Assembly: GCA_018065125.1 (NCBI GenBank)
Contig: JAGHTY010000095.1
Span: 1 to 43,382 of the forward strand
Direction: 5' to 3'
DNA length: 43,382 nucleotides
Source: Candidatus Minthousia equi
GTDB lineage: Bacteria; Bacteroidota; Bacteroidia; Bacteroidales; Bacteroidaceae
The notes beneath the pieces were generated by a model that saw nothing but the letters and a program-made list of their open reading frames with translations, was not told the origin of the DNA and did no database searches. The stretch's first letter is position 1; every line of letters begins with the position of its first letter. Positions 30,901 to 39,262 of this stretch are shown here, in pieces. A program made the position numbers and the translations under genes.

Positions 30901-31464
30901 ATGAAGTACCTGGTTGTTGGATTGGGTAACATCGGCGATGAGTATGATGGTACCCGACACAATATAGGATTTAGAGTATTGGATGGCGTTTCTAAGGGAT
31001 CCAATATTTATTTTTAGGATGGCAGATATGGCTTTACTGCAGAAACGTCGGTCAAGGGACGTCAGTTGGTGCTGCTCAAGCCATCTACTTTCATGAACCT
31101 TAGCGGAAATGCTGTTCGTTACTGGATGCAGAAGGAAAAGATTGCATTAGAGAATGTGCTCATTATCGTAGATGATCTTTCTTTGCCTTTTGGTCAGCTG
31201 CGTCTCAAGCCTAAGGGTAGTGATGCTGGTCACAATGGACTCAAGCACATAGCAGTAACCCTGGGCACCCAGAACTATGCCCGTCTTCGTTTTGGTATAG
31301 GCAATGATTTCCCTCGTGGTGGTCAGGTAGATTTCGTCCTTGGACAGTTTACCGATGAAGACCTCAAAACCATGGATGAGCGTGTAGGTATCGCTTGCGA
31401 CATCATCAAGAGTTGGGCTCTTGCTGGTATGGAAATCACCATGAATCAGTTTAATAAAAAATAA
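30901..31464 (+). pseudogene. pth: Peptidyl-tRNA hydrolase with in-frame TAG at codon 39 (31015-31017)
   Basis: [71 protein letters not shown], one frame throughout. Confidence 0.92.
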
Positions 31465-31491
31465 TTTCAAGTCGTCTCTGCGTCTTAACAA

Positions 31492-31911
31492 ATGGAAGCA
31501 CGATTAGATAAGTGGCTTTGGTCGGCCCGTATATTCAAGACCCGCACCATTGCAGCAGATGCCTGCAAGAAAGGCCGTGTGATGATAGCCGGAGTGCAGC
31601 AGAAACCTTCTAAAATGATTAAGGAAGGAGATGTTATTCAGGTGCGCAAACCACCTGTAACCTATTCTTTCAAGGTGCTCAAGGCCATTCAGAACCGTGT
31701 AGGTGCCAAACTGGTGCCCGAAGTGCTTGAGAATGTTACTACGCCAGATCAGTACGAACTGCTGGAGATGAACCGCATCAGCGGCTTCGTTGATCGTGCT
31801 CGTGGAACTGGTCGTCCTACTAAGAAAGAACGCCGAGACCTCGACGAATTTATTCAGCCCGAGTATCTCGACGATTTCTTTGATTGGGATGACGAGGATG
31901 ATGACGATTAA
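31492..31911 (+). CDS. S4 domain RNA-binding protein (Hsp15-like)
   Basis: MEARLDKWLWSARIFKTRTIAADACKKGRVMIAG. Confidence 0.9.
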   Translation: MEARLDKWLWSARIFKTRTIAADACKKGRVMIAGVQQKPSKMIKEGDVIQVRKPPVTYSFKVLKAIQNRVGAKLVPEVLENVTTPDQYELLEMNRISGFVDRARGTGRPTKKERRDLDEFIQPEYLDDFFDWDDEDDDD

Positions 31912-31915
31912 TTTA

Positions 31916-32608
31916 TCATCTACCTCGTTTTATAACTACTAGAATTGCGCCATTTGCACCTTGTGCACCATAGATGCTGGCATCTTTCAGAACCTCTACG
32001 TAATCCACGTCATACAGGTTGATGCCATCTAGGCTGTTAACCACAATATTATCTACTACATACAGTGGGGTAGTGCTCAGGTGAAAACTGTTGATGCCAC
32101 GCATGCTTACACTGGTTTCGCCAGTAACTCCATTGGTTGTATTGACGTTTAATCCAGGAACCCTTCCTTGCAGGGCTTGAAGGATGTTGGTGTATCCACT
32201 GCGTACCAGCTCCTCACCGGTGATGTGATTGCTCACACCCGTGTGTTCGCGGTTCTTTACATAACCATAACCCAAATCTACTAACTTTTCATCTTCAATA
32301 GATTGAGGATTGATTTCGTCGCCAATCATAATACGTAGGCTCTTTCTGCCATCTACGGCAATGTCGAAATGTCTTTTCTTATACACCACATGAATGGTAT
32401 CGTTAGGTTGAACGTTAGTCAGTCCAAAACGCCCCTTCTTGTCGCTTGTTGCATATTTCTTTGGGTCCACATAAATCTTGGCACGTTTCAGTGGTGTACC
32501 CAGTCCATCGGTAATTAAACCGTTAAAAGGCACTTTATCGGTCTGTGCTGTGGCACTACCCAGTGTTAGCACCAAACCCAGCAAACTCATTAGAATTCTA
32601 CTTTTCAT
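31916..32608 (-). CDS. TonB receptor plug-domain protein without a beta-barrel
   Basis: Carboxypeptidase-like regulatory fold then plug (GRVPGLNVNTTNGVTGETSVSMRGINSF...VVDNIVVNSLDGINLYDVDYVEVLKDASIYGAQGANGAILV), ends after the plug. Confidence 0.85.
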   Translation of the reverse strand: MKSRILMSLLGLVLTLGSATAQTDKVPFNGLITDGLGTPLKRAKIYVDPKKYATSDKKGRFGLTNVQPNDTIHVVYKKRHFDIAVDGRKSLRIMIGDEINPQSIEDEKLVDLGYGYVKNREHTGVSNHITGEELVRSGYTNILQALQGRVPGLNVNTTNGVTGETSVSMRGINSFHLSTTPLYVVDNIVVNSLDGINLYDVDYVEVLKDASIYGAQGANGAILVVIKRGR

Positions 32609-32642
32609 AAATCAGGATTTTATATACGGTTGTAAAAATAGA

Positions 32643-32680
32643 CAAAAAAAAAGTGCAAACCTAATATTTGCACCTTTTTC
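32643..32680 (-). terminator. Intrinsic terminator for clpB
   Basis: AAAAAAAAAGTGCAAA-CCTAATA-TTTGCACCTTTTT; downstream of clpB on the minus strand. Confidence 0.8.
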
Positions 32681-32699
32681 TATTTAATTTATTTAAAGT

Positions 32700-32920
32700 C
32701 AACGAGTCAATGAGTCAATGAGTCAACAAGTGGTCGCTACGCGACGGTCACAGAGTCGCAAAGTCGCAGAGACCGTTGTCTTTTAACCCCTCAAACCTTT
32801 CAAACTCCTCAAACCTCTCAAACTATTTAAACCAAGTTGCGAAGCAACCTTAAACTTTTTAAACTGTCGCGCAGCGACAAGTCCGTTGTCTGTAGTCTGT
32901 TGTCCGTTGTCAGTTGTCAA
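32700..32920. repeat. Composite intergenic array in the clpB 3' UTR
   Basis: AGTCAATG x3, GTCGCTACGCGAC hairpin, AGTCGCAA x3, CTCAAAC x5, GTTGCGAAGCAAC, GTCGCGCAGCGAC, CCGTTGTCTGTTGTC. Confidence 0.9.
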
Positions 32921-35057
32921 ATACAAACTCTCCATCCCTCACGGTTACAACGATTGGCTTTTCACGATCCACTGCCCCCGAAAGGATTTTCTTGCTCAGT
33001 TCGTTCAGCAGCAGTCGTTGCAAGGCACGCTTCACAGGGCGGGCGCCAAACTCTGGGTCAAAACCAGCTTCGGCCAGTTTGCTGATGGCATCGTCTGTTA
33101 CACGCAGCTCAATTCCACTTTCTTTCAGCATACGATGAATGGCAGTAACCTGCAATCCCACAATCTGTTCTATTTCCTTGCGGTTCAATGGAAGGAACAT
33201 GATGGTTTCGTCAATACGGTTCAGAAATTCAGGACGGATATTCTGCTTCAACATTTCCATCACATGATTCTGCGTTTCCTCAATCAGTTCCTCTCGGTTA
33301 TTGTCGTTCAGTTTCTCAAACTGACTTTGGATGTAGCTGCTGCCCAGATTGCTGGTCATAATGATGATGGTATTCTTGAAGTTTACCGTACGTCCCTTGT
33401 TGTCGGTCAGACGACCGTCATCCAGTACCTGCAGTAAGATGTTGAACACATCAGGATGTGCCTTTTCAATCTCATCAAACAGTACTACACTGTAAGGCTT
33501 GCGTCGTACGGCTTCTGTCAGCTGTCCACCCTCATCATAACCCACGTATCCCGGAGGCGCTCCAATCAGTCGGCTTACGCTATGCTTCTCCTGATACTCG
33601 CTCATGTCGATACGTGTCATCAGTGTTTCATCGTCAAATAGGTATTCTGCCAGTGCTTTGGCTAGTTCTGTTTTACCTACACCAGTGGTACCTAGGAAGA
33701 TAAAACTACCGATAGGACGTTTTGGATCCTGCAAGCCAGCACGACTGCGGCGCACGGCATTGCTCATGGCAATGATGGCTTCGTCCTGTCCAATCACACG
33801 CTTGTGCAATTCATCTTCCAGGCGAAGCAGCTTTTCACGCTCACTCTGCATCATCTTATTCACAGGGATGCCTGTCCAGCGACTTACTACATCGGCAATA
33901 TCCTCGGCAGTAACCTCCTCCTTAACCATGGCTTCGCTGCCTTGGCGTTCTTTCAGTTGCTGCTGCACCTGCTCAATTTCAGTCTCCAGGGCCTGCAACT
34001 GACCATAGCGAATCTCTGCCACCTTTCCATAATCACCTTCGCGTTCGGCACGGTCGGCTTCAAATTTCAGTTGTTCAATCTTCTTTTTATTATCCTGAAT
34101 CTTGTTAACCAATTCCTTTTCGCTCTGCCACTTAGTCTTGAACTCGCTTTCCTGAGCCTGAAGTTCGGCAATCTCCTTGTTCAGCAAGTCTAGTTTCTGC
34201 TGGTCGCCTTCGCGTTTAATCGCCTCACGTTCAATCTCCAGCTGCTTCAGCCTACGTGTCATCTCATCCAGTTCCTCTGGCACGCTGTCGCGCTCCATTC
34301 GCAGTTTTGCTGCAGCTTCATCCATCAGGTCGATGGCTTTGTCGGGCAGGAAACGCTCGGTAATGTAGCGGTTGCTCAGTTCTACCGCAGCAATGATGGC
34401 GTCGTCCTGAATACGCACTTTGTGGTGGTTTTCATAACGCTCTTTCAAACCACGCAGAATAGAGATGGTGCTCAGTGTGTCGGGCTCGTTCACCATAACC
34501 TGCTGGAATCTACGTTCCAGAGCCTTGTCTGTCTCAAAGTATTTCTGATACTCATCCAGGGTAGTAGCACCAATGCTGCGCAACTCGCCACGTGCCAAGG
34601 CTGGCTTCAGGATGTTGGCAGCATCCATGGCCCCCGATGTTTTACCTGCACCTACCAGGGTGTGAATCTCATCAATGAATAAGATGATGCTACCTGCGCT
34701 TTTTACCACTTCGTTGATAACGCCTTTCAGTCGCTCTTCAAATTCACCCTGATATTTGGCACCGGCAATAAGGGCACCCATGTCCAGACTATACAATTGC
34801 TTGTCTTTCAGGTTCTCTGGCACATCACCACGCAGAATACGGTGTGCCAGTCCCTCTACAATGGCAGTCTTTCCTGTACCTGGTTCACCTATTAATATAG
34901 GGTTGTTCTTGGTGCGTCGACTCAGAATTTGCAATACACGTCTGATTTCATCGTCGCGACCAATTACAGGATCCAGCTTACCGCTGCGTGCGGCTTCGTT
35001 CAGGTTAATGGCAAACCTGTCCAGATTGTTGTTGTTATTGTTGTTGCTATTGTTCAT
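32910..35057 (-). CDS. clpB: ClpB-type disaggregase lacking the N-terminal Clp_N domain
   Basis: Both AAA+ modules and coiled-coil present; protein starts [41 protein letters not shown] with AAAAGGAGG upstream. Confidence 0.93.
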   Translation of the reverse strand: MNNSNNNNNNNLDRFAINLNEAARSGKLDPVIGRDDEIRRVLQILSRRTKNNPILIGEPGTGKTAIVEGLAHRILRGDVPENLKDKQLYSLDMGALIAGAKYQGEFEERLKGVINEVVKSAGSIILFIDEIHTLVGAGKTSGAMDAANILKPALARGELRSIGATTLDEYQKYFETDKALERRFQQVMVNEPDTLSTISILRGLKERYENHHKVRIQDDAIIAAVELSNRYITERFLPDKAIDLMDEAAAKLRMERDSVPEELDEMTRRLKQLEIEREAIKREGDQQKLDLLNKEIAELQAQESEFKTKWQSEKELVNKIQDNKKKIEQLKFEADRAEREGDYGKVAEIRYGQLQALETEIEQVQQQLKERQGSEAMVKEEVTAEDIADVVSRWTGIPVNKMMQSEREKLLRLEDELHKRVIGQDEAIIAMSNAVRRSRAGLQDPKRPIGSFIFLGTTGVGKTELAKALAEYLFDDETLMTRIDMSEYQEKHSVSRLIGAPPGYVGYDEGGQLTEAVRRKPYSVVLFDEIEKAHPDVFNILLQVLDDGRLTDNKGRTVNFKNTIIIMTSNLGSSYIQSQFEKLNDNNREELIEETQNHVMEMLKQNIRPEFLNRIDETIMFLPLNRKEIEQIVGLQVTAIHRMLKESGIELRVTDDAISKLAEAGFDPEFGARPVKRALQRLLLNELSKKILSGAVDREKPIVVTVRDGEFVFDN

Positions 35058-35109
35058 ATCAACCTCCTTTTCTAAATCATTTTATGTTCTGCCTATCGGG
35101 TTACAAAGT

Positions 35110-35130
35110 GTTAACCAACAGTAGGTTAAC
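35110..35130. promoter_or_regulatory. Inverted repeat upstream of clpB
   Basis: GTTAACC-N7-GGTTAAC, perfect 7-bp arms. Confidence 0.55.
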
Positions 35131-35228
35131 TGACATTTTGTCGCATTCTTGCCTTATTGTATACTGGTAAGTATGCCATTCTCCGACATTTTTTCAGTTT
35201 TTTCTCTTTCTTTTTCGATAAGTTTTAC

Positions 35229-35236
35229 TACCTTTG
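35229..35236 (+). promoter_or_regulatory. -7 box of corA (TACCTTTG)
   Basis: TAnnTTTG match upstream of the leader ORF. Confidence 0.65.
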
Positions 35237-35262
35237 CATCGCTAACCAAGTTTTTAACATTA

Positions 35263-35298
35263 ATGGACGACTATTACGCGGATAATTTGATCGACTGA
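35263..35298 (+). CDS. Putative corA leader peptide MDDYYADNLID
   Basis: ATG GAC GAC TAT TAC GCG GAT AAT TTG ATC GAC TGA, about 20 nt after the predicted start site. Confidence 0.5.
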   Translation: MDDYYADNLID

Positions 35299-35349
35299 TG
35301 ACAGAGGGTTCCTGAGCTGTATCCTCCGTCACCTAAATTTATGGAGGAT
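35299..35349 (+). promoter_or_regulatory. Candidate corA leader switch: hairpin versus SD-sequestering pairing
   Basis: TGACAGAGGGT (35299-35309) pairs with ATCCTCCGTCA (35321-35331) with one mismatch and one G-U; ATCCTCC (35321-35327) is perfectly complementary to GGAGGAT (35343-35349), the corA SD. Confidence 0.5.
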
Positions 35350-35355
35350 TGCTAA

Positions 35356-36282
35356 ATGCGAACATACTGGAACATTAAGGGCGGACTACGTACGCTCAAT
35401 GCAGCAGAACCCAACTGTTGGACACAAGTTACCTGTCCTACCGAGGACGACCGTGAATACTTGGAACAAACACTTGGAATTCCCGATTACTATTTAAGCG
35501 ATATTGCCGATATCGATGAGCGCTCACGTTATGAAATCGACGAGGGTTGGGTGCTTATCATTCTTCGTATTCCTTATGCAAAGGAGGTACCATCTCGCAC
35601 ACCATTTACCACTATCCCTTTGGGTATCATCTTCAAGAAGGATGTGCTGATTACTGTGTGCAATTTCGAAACAAACATGATGATCGATTTCATCACACAT
35701 CATCAGCGTCGAGGTGAAGGCTTTACCGACCATGTTGATTTTGTGTTCCGTTTGTTCCTGTCATCGGCAGTATGGTATCTGAAGCGACTCAAGCAGATTA
35801 ATGGCTTGATCGAAAAGTCAAAGCGTAACCTCGATCGCAAGGTGGATAATGCCGACCTGATCAGCCTTTCACGCTTGCAGGATAGCTTGACATTCTTCGT
35901 TACCTCTATCCGTGGCAATGAAACCCTGCTGAGCAAGCTGAAGTTCAAGTTGCCTATTGATGAACTGGATGCCGACTTGATCGAAGACGTGAATATCGAG
36001 ATGAGCCAGGCGCGCGAAACATCATCCATCTATTCAAACATCTTGGATTCGATGATGGATACCTATGCCAACATTATTAATAATAATATGAGTACCGTGA
36101 TGAAGATGCTCACCAGTATCTCCCTCATTCTCATGGTGCCAACGTTGGTAACCAGTGCCTTTGGTATGAACCTGATAAACGGTATGGAAAATGTTTGGTG
36201 GGGTTTCCCATTGGTAGCCATTGCATCAGTACTCATCACCATTGCCTTCTTCTGGTTCTTCCGTCATCGCAATTGGATCTGA
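35356..36282 (+). CDS. corA: CorA family magnesium transporter
   Basis: C-terminal two TM segments with FGMN motif: LVTSAFGMNLINGMENVWWGFPLV. Confidence 0.93.
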   Translation: MRTYWNIKGGLRTLNAAEPNCWTQVTCPTEDDREYLEQTLGIPDYYLSDIADIDERSRYEIDEGWVLIILRIPYAKEVPSRTPFTTIPLGIIFKKDVLITVCNFETNMMIDFITHHQRRGEGFTDHVDFVFRLFLSSAVWYLKRLKQINGLIEKSKRNLDRKVDNADLISLSRLQDSLTFFVTSIRGNETLLSKLKFKLPIDELDADLIEDVNIEMSQARETSSIYSNILDSMMDTYANIINNNMSTVMKMLTSISLILMVPTLVTSAFGMNLINGMENVWWGFPLVAIASVLITIAFFWFFRHRNWI

Positions 36283-36425
36283 TTTATGATTAGGGGATTA
36301 GTGATGAGAGATTAGTGATTAAAGATTAGTGATTATATCTTTTAAACTCTTAAACTTTTTAACTCTTAAACTCTTAAACTGTCGCGAGCGACAAGTCTGT
36401 TGTCTATTGTCCGTTGTCTGTTGTC
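36283..36425. repeat. Composite intergenic array after corA
   Basis: GATTAGTGATTAAAGATTAGTGATTA, TTTAAACTCTTAAAC, GTCGCGAGCGAC, CTGTTGTCTATTGTCCGTTGTCTGTTGTC. Confidence 0.88.
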
Positions 36426-36436
36426 AAATAAATAAT

Positions 36437-36991
36437 ATGAACTGGATCATCATAGATACCGCCTTTCTCGAGGCCCTAACCACCGATTTCATTGCGAATT
36501 TCGGTAGAATGTTGAATCGCCCTTTAGGACCAGCCGATTTATGTCGCTGGCTCGATTGCCTATTGTTAGATGCAGGGGTAGAAGAGGGGGAGCATGCCAA
36601 CTTTGTGGCTTTGATACATCCCAAAACCAGTAAGACTTTAAAGACCTATGTGCCTAGTAATTTTCAGGAAGAATTAAACGACAAGGCCTTCAAGGATCGC
36701 CTGGGAGAGTTTACCCTTAGCAGTTATCCTGTAGAGGACTTGACAAATACCTCTGATTTCATTACCGAGTCACTGCGTGCAGCACTTGAAGATACAAAGA
36801 CAACCCGCATTCTTTTGGTAGCAGATGTGGCAGCCTATGGCGATACTTTGGTAAAGGTAATGGACAAGGAAGTACCAGGTAAATCCGTTTACTTCTTTAC
36901 CATGCAACCACTTCCTCCAGGTCCATACCACCAGCCTGTACTTGGCTATAGCGTAATGAATGCCCTCGGTATTCGTGGAGAAGAACTATAG
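36437..36991 (+). CDS. Conserved Bacteroidales hypothetical protein (possibly DUF6621)
   Basis: MNWIIIDTAFLEALTTDFIANFGRMLNRPLGPADLCRWLDCL; family name from memory. Confidence 0.6.
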   Translation: MNWIIIDTAFLEALTTDFIANFGRMLNRPLGPADLCRWLDCLLLDAGVEEGEHANFVALIHPKTSKTLKTYVPSNFQEELNDKAFKDRLGEFTLSSYPVEDLTNTSDFITESLRAALEDTKTTRILLVADVAAYGDTLVKVMDKEVPGKSVYFFTMQPLPPGPYHQPVLGYSVMNALGIRGEEL

Positions 36992-37202
36992 TCGCGCAGC
37001 GACAGTTTGATGCCTTCGGCAGTTTGATGTCGCTGACGCGACGGTTTGAGTGGTTTGATGTCGCATAGCGACAGTCCGTTGTCAATTTATACTCTCAAAC
37101 CGTTCAAACCACTCAAACTATTCAAACTGGAACGAAGTTCCATCAAACCATCGCCGCAGGCGTACTTGTTGACTCGTGGACTTGTTGACTCGTTGACTAT
37201 AA
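36989..37202. repeat. Composite intergenic array
   Basis: GTCGCGCAGCGAC, GTCGCTGACGCGAC, GTCGCATAGCGAC, TTTGATG units, TCAAACCAC x4, GGAACGAAGTTCC, CGCCGCAGGCG, TGTTGACTCG units. Confidence 0.9.
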
Positions 37203-37237
37203 TAAAAAAAGCGCAACTTTCGTTGCGCCTTTTTTAT
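37203..37237. terminator. Intrinsic terminator
   Basis: AAAAAAAGCGCAACTTTCGTTGCGCCTTTTTTATT. Confidence 0.8.
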
Positions 37238-37239
37238 TA

Positions 37240-38199
37240 TCACATTCCGTAATAAGGGATGCTGGCAAACTCTGCTGAACTCATCGAGTTCTCATCCTTG
37301 TGGAACTTATAGAAAATGTAAGTTGCAATGACAGCAGGCTGGTCACTAGCTGTAGTCATTTTTGTCTTGATTTCAATTTCAAGACCATCTTCCTTAACAA
37401 CAACGAATTTTGCATTATTCCAACTGCTAGGATTGTTCATGTTGTTGAAAGGCAGTTCAATGTCTTTAGCACCATATTCGTTTGTGCCAGTAGTAAAAGT
37501 CTGGTTGTCTGCAGTAATCTTCAGCTTAAGGTTGCCACCTCTCCAGATAATTCTTGGCTTGGTGTTCTGTGCACCATAGATCACGATGTCGTTGTAATCC
37601 AGTGAAGAACCACCTAAATCTTCTACACAAAGCAGATAACCATCCAAACGGTAGTCGCTCATGATATATACAAAACCTTCTGGATTATCACCGTCAATAA
37701 TGAAGTCAAATTCACCATTTGAAACAAATGTAGCATCTTTGTGGTCAGAGGTATTAGTCTTAATCATATCTGTGTATTCTCTTGGATCCAAATACACCTG
37801 ACGACCAACGTTTGATGTACCCAAGGTATTCAAGTAGAAATTCTGGGTATTGTCTGCCAGACGAATTGTAGTAACGAACTTGTTACCAGTAGGTGTAATA
37901 ACCTGAGTAGGAGGATTCTTAGTGTATGATTCCAATGCTGCGTCAATAATAGCCTGAGGTGCCTGTCCTGCATCTGTTGATCTGGTAACAGGCTGCAATC
38001 CCATACCATACCAGTTGGTAGACTTTGCCAATTCGGCGTTAACACAAGGTAATTTCATAGCCTGAAACTTAGCTTCGGCTTCGGCCTGCGCAATTTTCTG
38101 TGCCTCTTCTGGATCATAGAAATTCTTGTCTGCTGTACAAGACGCCAAGGCAAATGCAGAAAGTGCTGCAAAAGTAATTCCTTTGAGTAAAGTTTTCAT
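37240..38199 (-). CDS. Lipoprotein with DUF4114/DUF4842-like region
   Basis: Lipobox FALASC; VYIMSDYRLDGYLLCVEDLGGSSLDYNDIVI. Confidence 0.6.
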   Translation of the reverse strand: MKTLLKGITFAALSAFALASCTADKNFYDPEEAQKIAQAEAEAKFQAMKLPCVNAELAKSTNWYGMGLQPVTRSTDAGQAPQAIIDAALESYTKNPPTQVITPTGNKFVTTIRLADNTQNFYLNTLGTSNVGRQVYLDPREYTDMIKTNTSDHKDATFVSNGEFDFIIDGDNPEGFVYIMSDYRLDGYLLCVEDLGGSSLDYNDIVIYGAQNTKPRIIWRGGNLKLKITADNQTFTTGTNEYGAKDIELPFNNMNNPSSWNNAKFVVVKEDGLEIEIKTKMTTASDQPAVIATYIFYKFHKDENSMSSAEFASIPYYGM

Positions 38200-38309
38200 A
38201 TAAATATGTTTTTGTAGTTAGTTATAATTGGCAAAGATAGTTTTTTTATTTTTAATAAAGTGTTTTTCCCTTCCTTTTTTTTATTTCCCTTTATTTTTTT
38301 TGTTTTATG

Positions 38310-38480
38310 TCAACAAATAGTCGCTGCGCGCCCGCTCGTTGACATGTTGACTTGTAGACTTGTTGACCTCTTATACTTTTAAACTCTTTAAACTGGAACC
38401 AAAGGCGACTTCAAACCCCTTAAACTGTCGCTGCGGGCACCCACTCGTTGACTCGTTGACTTGTTGACTCGTTGACTATA
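38310..38480. repeat. Composite intergenic array
   Basis: Hairpin-like GTCGCTGCGCGC, GTTGACATGTTGACTTGTAGACTTGTTGAC, TTTAAACTC, CACTCGTTGACTCGTTGACTTGTTGACTCGTTGAC. Confidence 0.88.
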
Positions 38481-38520
38481 AAAAAATCCGCCAACATTCT
38501 TTGTTGCGCGTTTTTTTTAT

Positions 38521-38528
38521 TATATTTG
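38521..38528 (+). promoter_or_regulatory. -7 box (TATATTTG) of the polysaccharide operon
   Basis: TAnnTTTG match about 178 bp upstream of the UpxY-like ATG. Confidence 0.55.
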
Positions 38529-38705
38529 CATCGATTTTCTAGCGAAACATGCATCTGTGAGAAAGCGTTTTTCTCTGTACAGACATGGGGCGTGGCGGAA
38601 TTTCTTTTAGGGGCTACTCTTTTCACTTGCGTTTACACCGCGAGGAGGGATAGGTTTACCCCTAAGGGAAACAAAAGGAAACAATTTCCTGAAAGGGCTG
38701 ACAAA

Positions 38706-39239
38706 ATGTGGATACCGATTAAGACAACCTATCATAACGAACTGAAAATCGCCGACTTTCTTACCAAAGAAGGCCTTGAATGGTTTATCCCCATGCGATA
38801 CGATGCCCCCGACCTTGCCCCACAAGAAGTTCGCATCAAAGCCCCTTTGGTTCCCGCCATTCATAATTTGCTCTTCATTCATCACGACTATAGTGCCGAG
38901 TGGGGGCAATGGCTCACCCAGGCCTGCCAATACCCCACGTTCTTTTTCCCTAAAGAGCGCACAGGCAAGGAGAAAGCCACGATAACCGACCGCGAGATGC
39001 AGCGTTTCATGCAGATATCAAACCCCGACATTGCCGGAACCTTCTTTGTAACCCAGGAACTGCTCAAGAACAAAAAAAACGTTTGGGTGCAGGTAACCGC
39101 AGGCCCGTTGAAAGGTTTTCAGGGAAAGTTCATCCGCTACGGAAAGCGCCATTATGTTATGCTAGAAATCACCGGCATCAGTGCCTTGATGTGTGTCAGG
39201 TACCGCGATGTTCAGCCTATTCAGATTGAAGAAACTTAA
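38706..39239 (+). CDS. UpxY/NusG-like transcription antiterminator
   Basis: WIPIKTTYHNELKIADFLTKEGLEWFIPMRY...VTAGPLKGFQGKFIRYGKRHYVMLEI; first gene of a polysaccharide locus. Confidence 0.85.
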   Translation: MWIPIKTTYHNELKIADFLTKEGLEWFIPMRYDAPDLAPQEVRIKAPLVPAIHNLLFIHHDYSAEWGQWLTQACQYPTFFFPKERTGKEKATITDREMQRFMQISNPDIAGTFFVTQELLKNKKNVWVQVTAGPLKGFQGKFIRYGKRHYVMLEITGISALMCVRYRDVQPIQIEET

Positions 39240-39262
39240 GTTGAGATAATAAATACATAGCT

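Noticed and set aside
12713-31017. Reassignment of TAG to a sense codon
   Set aside because: Several intact genes in the window end at TAG (for example 15504, 23556, 30152, 36991, and the minus gene ending at 3731), so TAG works as a stop.
32700-32920. CRISPR array
   Set aside because: Units are 7-9 bp with no unique spacers of constant length and no cas genes.
37203-37237. Hairpin as a possible small RNA gene
   Set aside because: GC stem with flanking A and T tracts is adequately explained as an intrinsic terminator.
38472-38705. N-terminal extension of the UpxY-like ORF
   Set aside because: It spans a terminator-like sequence and a -7 box; UpxY-type homology begins at MWIPIKTTYHNE.
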